From: Clostridium sp. 26_22
GTDB lineage: Bacteria; Bacillota; Clostridia; TANB77; CAG-508
DNA length: 44,844 nucleotides
Assembly (NCBI GenBank): GCA_001916005.1
Contig: MNRP01000041.1
Location: 1 to 44,844, forward strand
Reading direction: 5' to 3'
Shown here: positions 8,239 through 17,657 of the stretch, one piece after another
Numbering within the stretch: position 1 is the stretch's first letter
How the letters are laid out: each line of letters starts with the position of its first letter
Made by a program: the position numbers and the translations under genes
The notes under the pieces: generated by a model
Told to the model about the DNA's origin: nothing
The model's input: the letters and a program-made list of their open reading frames with translations, nothing else
Database searches by the model: none

Positions 8239-8913
8239 CTATGATGGTATCCATAGAACTTGACCTGGATATATCAAATTTGGATTTCTTATTTTACTTC
8301 TATTGGCGTTATAAATAGTTGTATATTTAGCACCATTTCCATAAAATCTCTTTGCTATATTCCATAAACAATCTCCTCTTTTTACTGTATAATTTTGCCC
8401 ACTTGGTTTTGCTACTGCGGTATTATTAGTTGTAACTGTTCTTGTAACTGCTGGTGGTCTATATTGTTTTATTGTTACTTGTACCTTTTTTGTTGAATAT
8501 TCTTTATATTGTTTTAGTTTTATTTTTACTTTTGTATCAAAACCTTCTTCTGTTGTATCAGTTATAGTATATTCTTCCAACGCCACTTTAATATTAGTAT
8601 TAAAAATGTCTTTACCATTTGGAAATTTCCTAACAACTATAAATTGAAATGCAGATCTATTGACTTTTAAATTTTCTAATACACCTAAATAATATTTAGC
8701 ATTTTGAAAATTATTTTTATACATCGCAAAAGGATATTTTGTATTTGGTAATACAACTTCAAATTCCAGACTTGACAATCCTGGGTTTTTTAAAACATTT
8801 ATTTGTGAATAATTTATCAAATCATATGTCTTATTATTATTACTTATTTTTAGTTCAAGTTTGCTAGGAGGAATGGGAAGAAGTACATTGCCTAAATAAA
8901 AATAATATGCCAT
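8239..8913 (-). CDS. LysM-containing tail protein, XkdP-like
   Basis: 224 aa. A beta-rich N-terminal part (1-150) is followed by a linker with Pro/Thr/Asn and a clear LysM domain (about 174-222: YTVKRGDCLWNIAKRFYGNG ... NPNLIYPGQVLWIPS). LysM binds peptidoglycan N-acetylglucosamine. In XkdP-type proteins it sits at the tail tip and helps connect tape measure and hub. Start follows AGGAGGAAT. Confidence 0.9.
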   Translation of the reverse strand: MAYYFYLGNVLLPIPPSKLELKISNNNKTYDLINYSQINVLKNPGLSSLEFEVVLPNTKYPFAMYKNNFQNAKYYLGVLENLKVNRSAFQFIVVRKFPNGKDIFNTNIKVALEEYTITDTTEEGFDTKVKIKLKQYKEYSTKKVQVTIKQYRPPAVTRTVTTNNTAVAKPSGQNYTVKRGDCLWNIAKRFYGNGAKYTTIYNANRSKIRNPNLIYPGQVLWIPS

Positions 8914-8924
8914 AAAAATTCCTC

Positions 8925-11334
8925 CTATTCATGTACTCCATCTGAAATATATTCTAATTCTTCCTCTAACCTTTTGGTTAAAGAGTTAACTATTCCATCA
9001 ATATCTGTTTCGCTATCAATATTATTATTGTTAGTCATATTTATAGTTAATGGAACCGTTGTAAATCTATTTATAGTATCTCTTTCTGCTATATCTATTA
9101 AATATTTTAAATCTTCATCTGTTATTTCTTTAGTATTATTGGCTATGTCCTTTGTATTTCCAGCAATATCTCCTAGTGTACCATTTCCAAATTGTGATGG
9201 ATCTATTGAGAAACTCTTATCACTTAATACATTTTTTATTGCATTTCCAGCACCATTTATCCAGTCATTTCGATGGTCTACTCTATCTTGTCGAGTATTA
9301 TTCATATCTATTGCTGTATTCTGTATATTAGTTGCTGATGCATTAAGTTTTGTTCCAAACTCTCCTTTTAATTGGTTTATTTTATCTACAGTTCCATCCA
9401 TTTGACTAGCCATTTCTTGTAATTTTGCATTTCTATCTATTATATTATTTGTCATTTTACTTGCAAAATCATCAGCAAAGTGTGCTGCCTCAACAGTATC
9501 TATTTGAACACCTGGTATTTTATTCAATGCTTGAATTATTCCGGTTTACTAACCAAACAACCCCATTGTATAAACCTTGAAAGATGCTTAAAACACATAA
9601 ACAAACAGCCTCTACTCCTGTTTGAAAAGCAAACCAAGCAGCCATTGCCCCAAGTACACAAGTTTGAATTCCTAACCATAATGCCATAGCACCTAAAACT
9701 ATCGCATAAAATACACCTTGAATTCCAAGTCCAGCAACCATTATTCCTAGTTTCAATGCATCCCAAACATAAAGTATTCCGTATGCCACTTTGTCATTAG
9801 TAAACCATAAATATGTTAGTGCAACAATTAAGGCCATTATTAAAATCACAATCCAAGTAATTGGGCAGGCTAATAATGCAGAATTCAACCCCCATTGTGC
9901 AGCAGTTGCTGCCATAGTTTGCCCAGAATGTAACATTTCAGCTGCTCCTGCTATTCCATGTGCTATTGACAACATACCTAAAAGTCCACTTGCAATCATT
10001 GAGACTATATTAAATCCAACATAGGCTCCTACTAATCCAAGTATAACTGGTGCTACCGGTTCTAATACACTTAACAACCATGATATACCTTCTATTAAGT
10101 TTAATATTGCCTGTGCTGCTAAACTAGCACCGTTTATAAACATATTAAACATTTCTTGCACTTGCTGATTATTTGCTAATGCATTTATTTTATTAAGTAC
10201 CGGATCCAATGCTTTTATTGCAATATTTTTCATTTTAGTAAAAACTTGATTCCAAGTCATTGGCATTTTATTGAATTTCGCATTTGTTTCATCTGCAGCT
10301 TTTAGCATAGCATTTTTAACAATTTGTGCACTAATCTTTCCATCCGCTGCCATATCACGAATCTTACCAATTGGAACATTTAAATAATCTGCAATATTTT
10401 GAACTATTTGCGGAGCATTTGAAAATACCGCATTTAAATCTTGCCCTCTAAGTACACCTGTTGATAATGCTTGTGTTAGGTTATACATTGTAGATTCTAT
10501 TCCTGTTGCTTCAGTTCCGGATATTGCAAATGTTTTATTTAATTGTTCCGCAAACGCAATTAATTCATCATTTCCTTTAAATGCCTTACCAGCCTGCAAA
10601 CCTAGTTTTGTAATAATATCTGTTGTGGTTTGATATGATGCTCTTGCATTCATAGCAGATACAAATATTTTATTTTGTAATGCTTCTACACTTCCACCAT
10701 CATCTACTATTAAATTTAATCTTGCCTTATTATTGGTCATTTCATCTGACAAATTAAATAATCCTTTTATTGCAGATATGCCACCAACTGCTAATGCAAT
10801 ATTTTTGATAGTAGAAAGGAGCTTGTTTCCATTGCTATATGATGTATTTATACTATTACTAAATTTGTCTTGGTTTTCTTGTGAATTCTTTATACTATTA
10901 TTTAGTCTTTCTTGGTTTGCTTGTGTTTTTCTTACACTATTATTAAAACTTTCTTGACTATTTTGAGAGCTTTTTATACTAATAGAAACATTATCATAAT
11001 CTTTCTTTAACCCTTCTACTAATCTTCTCTGTTCAACCACACTAGAAATTAAATCTTGTGCTTTTGCACTTTGTGTTCCTTCTGCTGCAATAATCTTTTT
11101 AGCTTCAGATTCAACTTGTCTCAGAACCTGTAACTCTGCTTGATATGCTAATTCAGTTTTTACTGCCGATGCATTTAACCTTTCAGCATTATTTATTGCT
11201 TTTGTTGGAGCGTTTGACATTTCACTATTCAAGTTTTTAAATCCTGCTGTTGTTTTACTTACATTAGAATGTATTTTTGCAAATACAGAGGAAGCCATAT
11301 CTTGTACCACTATTGAACTTTTTATAGTAGCCAT
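8925..11334 (-). CDS. tape measure protein, read through a +1 shift at a CGG codon
   Basis: The frame from 11334 encodes 604 codons: a coiled-coil N-terminus (1-180), the tape-measure N-terminal domain (about 190-370, LNKTFAISGTEATGIESTMYN, LRGQDLNAVFSNAPQIVQNI, PMTWNQVFTKMKN) and hydrophobic segments (420-590). Codon 598 is CGG (9541-9543); skipping one base gives LVNGIIQALNKIPGVQIDTV and another 200 aa of coiled coil with internal LKGEFGTKLNAS and DEDLKYLIDIAERDTINRFT segments, total 802 aa. Sequences like 'xIxxLNKIPGVxID' are normal internal parts of tape measures, which supports continuity. Two lengths (604 and 802) could both be made if shifting is incomplete, which would bear on tail length. 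Confidence 0.85.
9541..9543 (-). other. in-frame CGG, inferred +1 shift site (tape measure)
   Basis: Coding strand GTA AAC CGG AAT AAT: unshifted it hits TAA ten codons further. Reading CGGA as Gly gives V-N-G-I-I-Q-A-L-N-K-I-P-G and enters the open frame ending at 8925. Confidence 0.75.
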
Positions 11335-11360
11335 ATTTTCCTCCTTTTAGAAAAATAAGA

Positions 11361-11941
11361 TTATTTCTTTTTAATTTTATTGGCTTCTTCTTTTTCATTT
11401 TCTGCTCTTATTTGAACAGATGCAATAACAAAAGCCTTTTCTTTAAACGGAAGATTTAGAAATTCATGCGGAAATTTATGAAGTTTTTGAAGGCAAAAAT
11501 GTGCATATACAGCCTCACTCTCGCCTTCCTTAATTAGTTTTTTGCTTCTTCAACCGCATCATCTAAACTATATCCATTTATTTCTTGTATTTCTTGCATT
11601 AAATCATCATATTCTCCTGGGTTTAATAAATGTTTTTTCAACAATTTTATTGAATCCATTTCATTATAGAAATCTTGTAATTCAACATTATGCAAATCCG
11701 GATAAACAACACATTTATCAGCTAATAATTCTAAATATTTTACAGTATCAAATTCTTGTTTCATTCTTTTTCCTACTTGAACTTGTTTATAGCATTGTTT
11801 TCTTATTGCATCGTTTTCATCTGCAGTAATGGTTTTTAGTTTCCATTTTTCTACTTTTCCTTCTTTATCTACAAATCTATTAGAAGCAACATATTCAACT
11901 TCTTTTACTTCATCTTTCAACATAAAACTTTCTAAACTCAT
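11361..11941 (-). CDS. tail assembly chaperone frameshift fusion (G-T type)
   Basis: The frame from 11941 gives a 135-aa chaperone (see separate entry). At its end GCA AAA AAC TAA contains the heptamer AAAAAAC; a -1 shift continues as LIKEGESEAVYAHFCLQKLH and 37 more codons to 11361. The extension contains the HKFPHEFLNLPFKEKAFVIA segment typical of the second chaperone frame in Bacillota myoviruses. The fusion acts before tail polymerisation to load tape measure. It lies between tube and tape measure genes, the conserved place. Confidence 0.85.
11534..11941 (-). CDS. tail assembly chaperone, unshifted form (XkdN-like)
   Basis: 135 aa: VEYVASNRFVDKEGKVEKWKLKTITADENDAIRKQC (beta then helix) and LKKHLLNPGEYDDLMQEIQE match XkdN-type tail chaperones. 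ATG 11941 follows GAAAGGAAAGAT. It ends at a TAA immediately after the slippery heptamer, as in lambda G and its analogues. Confidence 0.85.
   Translation of the reverse strand: MSLESFMLKDEVKEVEYVASNRFVDKEGKVEKWKLKTITADENDAIRKQCYKQVQVGKRMKQEFDTVKYLELLADKCVVYPDLHNVELQDFYNEMDSIKLLKKHLLNPGEYDDLMQEIQEINGYSLDDAVEEAKN
11537..11543 (-). promoter_or_regulatory. -1 programmed frameshift slippery site AAAAAAC
   Basis: Heptamer A AAA AAC overlapping the last two sense codons before TAA. It meets the X-XXY-YYZ rule for tandem -1 slippage and joins the two chaperone frames. No strong downstream pseudoknot was identified by eye. Confidence 0.8.
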
Positions 11942-11982
11942 ATCTTATCTTTCCTTTCATTAACTATTTTTTTATTTTATTT

Positions 11983-12456
11983 TTATTGCATACCTGCTAA
12001 TTGTGTGAATTTTGTTGGATTTGAAAAATCTTCAAATGTAAAGTCAATTTCTTGTTCTAGGAAATCACCATCTACATCAAATGAAGCTAACACTCCACCA
12101 TCTACATTACATCCTGAAAATACCATTGTGCAAACTCCTGCTGCTGATGTAGGATCACTATTTGATACTTGTATATCAAAGTATATATCTTCTCCTGTAT
12201 TTTTGTATCTTTCCATTAGTTCATCAAATATTGATGTATTTTTATATATTGTTATTTTTCCAGTTCCTTTCCAACCTGTTGATTTATTACCAGAACCAGT
12301 CTTTCCTAACACATTTATTTCTTTCTTTGTTTTTTCAAATTTTGCTTCAAAGTCCTTACCTTGCATTAGTAAATATCTTCTGCCTTCAATAGTAACATAG
12401 CATTCTGCTAATTTTGCACTAACGGCATCTTTTGCATTCATTGTAATATTTGCCAT
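11983..12456 (-). CDS. tail tube protein (XkdM-like)
   Basis: 157 aa. NAKDAVSAKLAECYVTIEGRRYLLMQGKDFEAKFEKTKKEI followed by TGKITIYKNTSIFDELMERYKNTG and a beta-rich C-terminus ending in FDVDGDFLEQEIDFTFEDF match the XkdM/DUF2001 tube family of contractile-tailed phages. It follows the sheath gene and a terminator-like hairpin. Start after AAGGAGGAATT. Confidence 0.9.
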   Translation of the reverse strand: MANITMNAKDAVSAKLAECYVTIEGRRYLLMQGKDFEAKFEKTKKEINVLGKTGSGNKSTGWKGTGKITIYKNTSIFDELMERYKNTGEDIYFDIQVSNSDPTSAAGVCTMVFSGCNVDGGVLASFDVDGDFLEQEIDFTFEDFSNPTKFTQLAGMQ

Positions 12457-12472
12457 TTAAAATTCCTCCTTA

Positions 12473-12503
12473 TAAAAAAATTAGAGAACTTAAAAAGCTC
12501 TCT
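12473..12503 (-). terminator. terminator-like hairpin between sheath and tube genes
   Basis: On the minus strand AGAGAGCTT-TTT-AAGTTCTCT (nine pairs, one G-U) is followed by AATTTTTTT. It sits directly after the sheath stop codon. It would lower tube expression relative to sheath unless antitermination or a processing role applies. Confidence 0.65.
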
Positions 12504-12504
12504 T

Positions 12505-13794
12505 TTATTCTACAACAACGGTCATATATAATTTTTCCATTGCATTTATTACTTGTACACTTGTTTCAATTGTTACTGATTTTTTATCATTTCCAATTGC
12601 AACTTTAATATCTTCATCTTCAAAATTTTCAATTGCTTGTAAAGTTTGATAATCTTTGAATAAAGCAACTATATCAGCCCAAAGTGATGTTCTTCCGGCT
12701 TCATTGTTTGCTATTTTTCCAAGATATTTAGAATTAAATACACTTGCTACATCAGAAGCAATTTGATCTAGAACTCTTATTGTTTGATTAGATTTAAATT
12801 CTTCGCCTTTTTCACTTGTAATATCTACTAAACTATTTATATCTACCAACACTCTAACTTCATCTCCAACTTTATGAAGTATAAATTCTCCATTATCTAT
12901 TGAATTTTCTAATTGTGCTTGTGTATAATCAGCATTTACTGTATATTCTCCATCATATGTTTTATTTGTATTTGATCTATTTATTTCACAACCAGCAATT
13001 ACTCCTGTAACCCAATAAACAAGTGCTGAATCATCTTCAACAGTTGTATTCTTAACATTTACAACACCCTCATAATTTGCTGAATTGTTATATACAACTG
13101 CTTGAAATTTAATTCCTTGTTCATCTCTCATTCTTTTAGCATATTGAACATATAAATTAGAAGTTGATTCATCTTTAGCAGTACATCCAACGGCATTTAT
13201 TTCATATGATTCTAACTTATCTAAAAATTTTTGATGTGCTTCTCCACTTACATCACCATTTGTTCCTCCAGCTAGAACTTTTCCTGCTGTTACAGCAAGA
13301 GTTTGCATTTTAAATGTAACATAGTCATTATCTACTAGTTCATTTACTGTTTTAACTGTTTGAACATCTACTTCTTTTGTTCCTAAATATGTACTTACAT
13401 CATATTTACTATCTTCATCAATATTTTTTGCTATAACTATTTTTATGTCATTACCCCTAACCCCACTACATTTTGCTGTTGCAAGGTCATTTGTAGCCTT
13501 ATTTCCAGAATTTAATCTATAAAAATATGCTTTTTTGATATTTTTAAATAAATCTCTTATTCCTTTTAATTTTTCATTTGAATAATCATAACCAAATATT
13601 TTTAATGAATTTTTTGTAAAATTCTCTGATGTAACTTCAATAATGCTTTCATCTTGTCCCCAGTCCATTTCTATTGCCATTGCAGCAATTCCTCTTTCTC
13701 CTATTTTAGAAGATGTGGCTTGTGCTGATGCAAAGTTAATATAAGTACCTGGTAACTTTTTATTTTGACTTATAAAATTTCCTCCTCCTAGCAT
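12505..13794 (-). CDS. tail sheath protein (XkdK-like)
   Basis: 429 aa. The start (LPGTYINFASAQATSSKIGERGIAAMA), the GDVSGEAHQKFLDKLESYEINAVGC central segment and the C-terminal domain (IRVLDQIASDVASVFNSKYLGKIANNEAGRTSLWADIVALFKDYQ, VQVINAMEKLYMTVVVE) are those of contractile sheath proteins. Its presence makes the phage a myovirus type. Start follows the 60-aa gene with a two-base gap. Confidence 0.95.
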   Translation of the reverse strand: MLGGGNFISQNKKLPGTYINFASAQATSSKIGERGIAAMAIEMDWGQDESIIEVTSENFTKNSLKIFGYDYSNEKLKGIRDLFKNIKKAYFYRLNSGNKATNDLATAKCSGVRGNDIKIVIAKNIDEDSKYDVSTYLGTKEVDVQTVKTVNELVDNDYVTFKMQTLAVTAGKVLAGGTNGDVSGEAHQKFLDKLESYEINAVGCTAKDESTSNLYVQYAKRMRDEQGIKFQAVVYNNSANYEGVVNVKNTTVEDDSALVYWVTGVIAGCEINRSNTNKTYDGEYTVNADYTQAQLENSIDNGEFILHKVGDEVRVLVDINSLVDITSEKGEEFKSNQTIRVLDQIASDVASVFNSKYLGKIANNEAGRTSLWADIVALFKDYQTLQAIENFEDEDIKVAIGNDKKSVTIETSVQVINAMEKLYMTVVVE

Positions 13795-13796
13795 AA

Positions 13797-13979
13797 CTAG
13801 TTCACCTTTCCTTTCATATAATTTTTTATTATTTCATCAATTTCTATTTTAGTATATTTCTTATTTTCTCTTAAAACTGCATTTAATAAATCTCTATTAC
13901 TAATATAGATTTTTGAATTAACTATTTGACTTTTTGTATATTTTTCTTCACTTATCGTTTCCTTTTTAGTTTTCTTCAT
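13797..13979 (-). CDS. 60-aa hypothetical protein before sheath
   Basis: Basic, helical 60-aa protein (MKKTKKETISEEKYTKSQIV ... KYTKIEIDEIIKNYMKGKVN). Short genes of this kind with a C-terminal 'T..E....I...L.G.V' pattern occur before XkdK-type sheath genes. It overlaps the upstream gene end by 14 bases. No function can be assigned. Confidence 0.7.
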   Translation of the reverse strand: MKKTKKETISEEKYTKSQIVNSKIYISNRDLLNAVLRENKKYTKIEIDEIIKNYMKGKVN

Positions 13980-14427
13980 CTTCTTTTACCTCCCCACTCA
14001 AATTATAATCATTCATTTTAGTTGTTTCGTTAATATCTTTCTTTATAAATAATTTATAATCTATAAAGAAATGTAAAATTCCATCTTCTATTTTATGGTT
14101 CAATTTATCTGCTCTTATTTTTGATTTATCTGATAATTCTATATATTCTAATTCATATAATGTATCACTCATATCATTTAATACTTCGGTATCTTCATCC
14201 ATTGCATACCCAATAATTACTATACTTAATAAATCTCTATAAAATCTATCTTTCAATCCTATTTCTTTTTTTTCTTCTCCATTAAGAACTTTTATAAAAA
14301 AACAAGGTTTTTCAAGATTTTGTAACTTTCTATCAGTATATATTGGATATTGGCCTTTATCTTTATATAGTAGTGCGATTTTATTTGCTATTCCCTGTAT
14401 AATCTCATTTACTACACTTTTAACCAT
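13966..14427 (-). CDS. tail terminator/completion protein (DUF6838-like)
   Basis: 153 aa. VNEIIQGIANKIALLYKDKGQYPIYTDRK and LEKPCFFIKVLNGEEKKEIG, then FYRDLLSIVIIGYAM, match phage tail terminator proteins of the YqbJ/DUF6838 type, which cap the tube at the head side. Order (gp10-like, then this, then sheath) agrees. ATG overlaps the upstream gene by eight bases. Confidence 0.75.
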   Translation of the reverse strand: MVKSVVNEIIQGIANKIALLYKDKGQYPIYTDRKLQNLEKPCFFIKVLNGEEKKEIGLKDRFYRDLLSIVIIGYAMDEDTEVLNDMSDTLYELEYIELSDKSKIRADKLNHKIEDGILHFFIDYKLFIKKDINETTKMNDYNLSGEVKEDEEN

Positions 14428-14971
14428 TATTTAAACACTCCTCTATATATTTTTTCATTTTTTGTTCTAATATTGCTGGCAACTGTGATTCAAGTTCCTT
14501 TTCAGATATAGTCAACATATATTTTCCTTCAACCCAACTTTGTTTTAGTCGTTTGCCCAACGCAGGAACATATCTGCCAGGTTCTTGTCTATGTCCATAT
14601 TCAACATAGGATGCATATTTAACTGGATTTTCAACAATGACAATATAGTTGTTACCAAACTTAAAAATTTTTAAAGAATCTGCATATGTAGTTGGATCCG
14701 GTACACTTCCACTTTCCGCTTCTGCTTCTGTATTCGCTGTCCATCCTCTTCTTAAAGTTCCACCACTTTTTATTGTATATTTTTTTTCATTTATTACTTC
14801 AAAGGTTCCTTCCCCAACAGGTGTTCTAGGAATAACTTTTGATAGCAACCTTGCTGCAAGTTCTTTGGCTACATCTTTACAGAATTTTTCTACATCTGTT
14901 TTCGCTAGTTTTTCAAATTCTTTTTCTAATTTTTCAAATTCACTAAAATCACATTTTCCCCATTTAGCCAT
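14420..14971 (-). CDS. HK97 gp10-like head-tail connector component
   Basis: 183 aa from ATG 14971 (after AAAGGATGGGC), rather than a longer start inside the upstream gene. ELAARLLSKVIPRTPVGEGT, TGGTLRRGWT-like sequence and VENPVKYASYVEYGHRQEPGRYVP are the conserved gp10 features (TPVxTGxLRxxW, YAxYVExG). It helps join the head to the tail terminator. Confidence 0.9.
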   Translation of the reverse strand: MAKWGKCDFSEFEKLEKEFEKLAKTDVEKFCKDVAKELAARLLSKVIPRTPVGEGTFEVINEKKYTIKSGGTLRRGWTANTEAEAESGSVPDPTTYADSLKIFKFGNNYIVIVENPVKYASYVEYGHRQEPGRYVPALGKRLKQSWVEGKYMLTISEKELESQLPAILEQKMKKYIEECLNNG

Positions 14972-15336
14972 TATGCCCATCCTTTCCATAATTCTATAAT
15001 TATTTCTTGATGTGTATCATAAACTGCTGGCTCACCACTATTTTTATACTTCGTAGTTCTTCCTCTGCCAGTAACAATTATTAGACTTCCTGGTTTAATT
15101 TCTAGTTCTGGTGCAATAAATAACTTTATTTTCTGTACTTTTTTTGCTTCAGTATCTGTTTGTGTATTCACATAAATGTCTTCGAATGAAATCCTACATT
15201 TTTTATTTTTAAAGACTTCTGTTTCAACATCTTTTGTTATATTGTTAATTACTTTAGGTTTTAATTCATAAATCGTACATTCCGAGTCATATTGTTTTTC
15301 AATATTTTTTCTTGCAATCAATGTATATTGGTTCAT
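14971..15336 (-). CDS. head closure (stopper) protein
   Basis: 121 aa of mostly beta structure; KVQKIKLFIAPELEIKPGSLIIVTGRGR resembles small stopper proteins (SPP1 gp16/YqbH-like) that follow the connector gene. Overlaps the gp10-like start by one base. The family assignment is from position and size more than from motif. Confidence 0.65.
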   Translation of the reverse strand: MNQYTLIARKNIEKQYDSECTIYELKPKVINNITKDVETEVFKNKKCRISFEDIYVNTQTDTEAKKVQKIKLFIAPELEIKPGSLIIVTGRGRTTKYKNSGEPAVYDTHQEIIIELWKGWA

Positions 15337-15337
15337 A

Positions 15338-15811
15338 TTACCACCTCATCTTTCGATGCCTATATAAAGCCTTTTTATACTTTTCTATTAGAATATCATT
15401 ATCAAAATCTATTGTTCCGGTATTGTATGTTGTCCCATTTATTTCAATTTGTGAGGTTGTATCAGCAAATGTAGTTGTTGTATCTCCTACTTGAATACTT
15501 TTAACTTTGACATTTTTGTCCTCATTTTCTTCAGCATCTATACTTTTTACAAATTGATCATCATACTTATTTAAGTACCAATAATCTTTTACCATATTTA
15601 GCCATGTTGTATATAATCCCTCTGAAATTATATTTTGGTGTGTTACATCTAATATAATAACTAAAACATCATATATACAATAAACTAATTGTTCATTTGC
15701 TTCTTTTTTCTTTTCATCATTTGAAATAGTATTTATAGATAATTCTTTTTTCAGTCTTTCTATAAATTTATCTACATCTATATTAGTTTTATTTTTTATT
15801 TTATCAACCAT
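15338..15811 (-). CDS. head-tail connector (gp15/YqbG-like)
   Basis: 157 aa with a helical N-terminus (VDKFIERLKKELSINTISND, YCIYDVLVIILDVTHQNIIS, LNMVKDYWYLNKYD) and a C-terminus ending ILIEKYKKALYRHRKMRW. The basic tail 'KYKKLLYRxRKxRW' is common in connectors binding below the portal. Position between capsid and stopper agrees. Confidence 0.7.
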   Translation of the reverse strand: MVDKIKNKTNIDVDKFIERLKKELSINTISNDEKKKEANEQLVYCIYDVLVIILDVTHQNIISEGLYTTWLNMVKDYWYLNKYDDQFVKSIDAEENEDKNVKVKSIQVGDTTTTFADTTSQIEINGTTYNTGTIDFDNDILIEKYKKALYRHRKMRW

Positions 15812-15819
15812 ATTTTCAC

Positions 15820-16221
15820 CTACTCTCCTTCTGGATTTTGGCCTTCTCCTGCTTTTGCTTCTTCAATTTTAGCAATCAATGTTTCTTTTTTCATATTATG
15901 AGCATTTTTTATTCCAAGTTTTTTAGCTTTTTCTTTTAATGCTTCTAATTCTTCATCTTCGCTAGTTTCATTTTTGTTTTCTCCAGAATTTTCTCCTTCA
16001 TCATTGGTACCGTCATTTATGTCGGTACCATCATTTTGCTTTCCTTCTGGATTTATTGGATTTTCTGGCTCTGTTTTTGGTTCTTCAATTTCTTCTATAA
16101 CTTCAACATATTTCTCATTTTCTTTATATTGTTTTTCATCAATTACAGCTTCCTCATTGATATAGCACCATATATTATTTAATTTAACTCCAGGACCTGT
16201 TACTCTTACTTTTCTTTTCAT
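15820..16221 (-). CDS. small virion-region protein with acidic linker and SAP/HeH-like C-terminus
   Basis: 133 aa. The N-terminus (KRKVRVTGPGVKLNNIWCYI) is beta-rich; residues about 45-90 are an extremely acidic Glu/Asn/Gly linker; the C-terminus LEALKEKAKKLGIKNAHNMKKETLIAKIEEA is a SAP/HeH helix-extended-loop-helix motif able to contact DNA. A role in DNA packing or capsid decoration is inference. Confidence 0.65.
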   Translation of the reverse strand: MKRKVRVTGPGVKLNNIWCYINEEAVIDEKQYKENEKYVEVIEEIEEPKTEPENPINPEGKQNDGTDINDGTNDEGENSGENKNETSEDEELEALKEKAKKLGIKNAHNMKKETLIAKIEEAKAGEGQNPEGE

Positions 16222-16235
16222 AAATCCTTTCTCCT

Positions 16236-16272
16236 TTCAAAAATAAGGTAAAGACTAATGTCCTTACCTTAT
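16236..16272 (-). terminator. strong intrinsic terminator after major capsid gene
   Basis: ATAAGGTAAGGAC-ATTA-GTCTTTACCTTAT on the minus strand pairs over 13 positions (one G-U) and is followed by TTTTTG. It overlaps the capsid stop codon. It likely gives capsid a higher transcript level than downstream tail genes. Confidence 0.8.
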
Positions 16273-17288
16273 GATAATTTTATTTCTGCTTGGAAGATAT
16301 CTTCAGCACAACTTAATGTTGGTAAAGCTGTAGCAACTGCTTTTTCCCAAGTGCTTACAGGATCTAATCCTTCTTCATACATACAAGCAAAGATTTTTCC
16401 AACAGTTCTAACATCAATAGCAGGATTTCTTTGTAATCTTATTTCTTCTGCTGTTGGTCCATAAACTGTTTCTCCTAATGTTTCATTAGGAATCATAACA
16501 AATTTATTTTCTGGGAAATATCTATGTTTTGTATATGTACCATTCTTTTCTAATTTTCTATATTTTCTGTCATATGTATAAATGCTTGGTAGTCCTAGAG
16601 AATTTAAATATGTATTTAATTCCCCAACACTTGCAATTCTTGTACTATCCTTTCCAAATAATGCATTTACAACATTTTTATTTGATAGAATTTTTGCAAG
16701 TACAGTATTTGAAGTTATTATTCTTCCTGGCATTTGATCTAATTTATTTGCCCATGAAATTATATCATTTACTGGGTTTGATGATTCTAATGACCAATCA
16801 ACATTTGCAACTTTGTTTTCAGTTGGTACACCATAATCAATAGTAGCATTCAATTCGTTCTCATCTAATGTTATAACACCATTAGCAATAACATCCATTC
16901 TCATTTTTTCTACTCTTGCTCTTACTGATTCCACTAAATTATCAAAATCATTATAAACATCTTTCATTAAAGCTTGTCTTTCAGCATCATTTCTTGGACT
17001 TTCTAATGCAATAATTTCTTTTTCTTTTAATTGCATTTTTCTTTTGATTAAAGCTAATTCAACAGCTTTTTTCTCTGCTTCCCTTTGTCCTATTTCTGAT
17101 TCTGTATCAAAACCATGAACACTTGCTATAACTGGTGTTTTACTTGCATTTGTTAAAACATCGAATTCAAGACTTTGTTTTTTTGTTTCTGGAAATAACT
17201 CCTCACCCATTAAAGCTGGGAATTTTCTTTCTTTTAAATAATTTAAAACTTCTTTTTGACTAAATAATTCTAATACACTTTTTGGCAT
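16269..17288 (-). CDS. major capsid protein (phage capsid E family-like)
   Basis: 339 aa from ATG 17288 after GGAGAGTGTGTTAAT. SVLELFSQKEVLNYLKERKFPALMGEELFP and VIASVHGFDTESEIGQREAEKKAVELALIKRKMQLKEKEI at the N-terminus, RARVEKMRMDVIANG, and the C-terminal NPAIDVRTVGKIFACMYEEGLDP with VSTWEKAVATALPTL match the 'major capsid protein E' type. Follows the decoration gene and ends at a strong terminator. Confidence 0.9.
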   Translation of the reverse strand: MPKSVLELFSQKEVLNYLKERKFPALMGEELFPETKKQSLEFDVLTNASKTPVIASVHGFDTESEIGQREAEKKAVELALIKRKMQLKEKEIIALESPRNDAERQALMKDVYNDFDNLVESVRARVEKMRMDVIANGVITLDENELNATIDYGVPTENKVANVDWSLESSNPVNDIISWANKLDQMPGRIITSNTVLAKILSNKNVVNALFGKDSTRIASVGELNTYLNSLGLPSIYTYDRKYRKLEKNGTYTKHRYFPENKFVMIPNETLGETVYGPTAEEIRLQRNPAIDVRTVGKIFACMYEEGLDPVSTWEKAVATALPTLSCAEDIFQAEIKLS

Positions 17289-17330
17289 ATTAACACACTC
17301 TCCTTTTTTATTATTTTTTATCATTATATT

Positions 17331-17636
17331 TTATCTAAATTTAATTCCTGTCATTGTTGCTTTATCTTCTGAAGATACAACTGCAGGTAATCTTGCCTCT
17401 AAAACATATCCCTCAACCATTATTGCTGCAGGTTGTGGTCCATATGTTACATCAACATCGGCAAATACTAAACCTATTGCCTTTTCACCTTTTTTATACA
17501 CTGTTCCTGCTTGAACTATTTTTCTACCTTTTTCATCCGCTTTTATACCTGTATCATCTACTTGCTCAGTAAAGTTTTGGTATTTTGCTGATGCTAAAAA
17601 ATTTTTTTCTTTTACACTTTCTTTATTAACATACAT
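17331..17636 (-). CDS. capsid decoration-like protein
   Basis: 101 aa. Short beta-rich protein (GRKIVQAGTVYKKGEKAIGL, VDVTYGPQPAAIMVEGYVL, RLPAVVSSEDKATMTGIKF). The pattern 'ivkaGTvy...a.Gvl..dvdvt.G...g.li..G.v' followed by 'LP' is common in proteins encoded just before E-type capsid genes, similar to lambda-D-like decoration proteins. Confidence 0.75.
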   Translation of the reverse strand: MYVNKESVKEKNFLASAKYQNFTEQVDDTGIKADEKGRKIVQAGTVYKKGEKAIGLVFADVDVTYGPQPAAIMVEGYVLEARLPAVVSSEDKATMTGIKFR

Positions 17637-17657
17637 AATTTTTACCTCCTAAAAAAT

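Noticed and set aside
8925..9527. Separate tail gene downstream of tape measure
   Set aside because: Its ATG has no ribosome site and its start lies within a segment that is continuous with the tape measure when CGGA is read as Gly; it is the C-terminal part of that gene.
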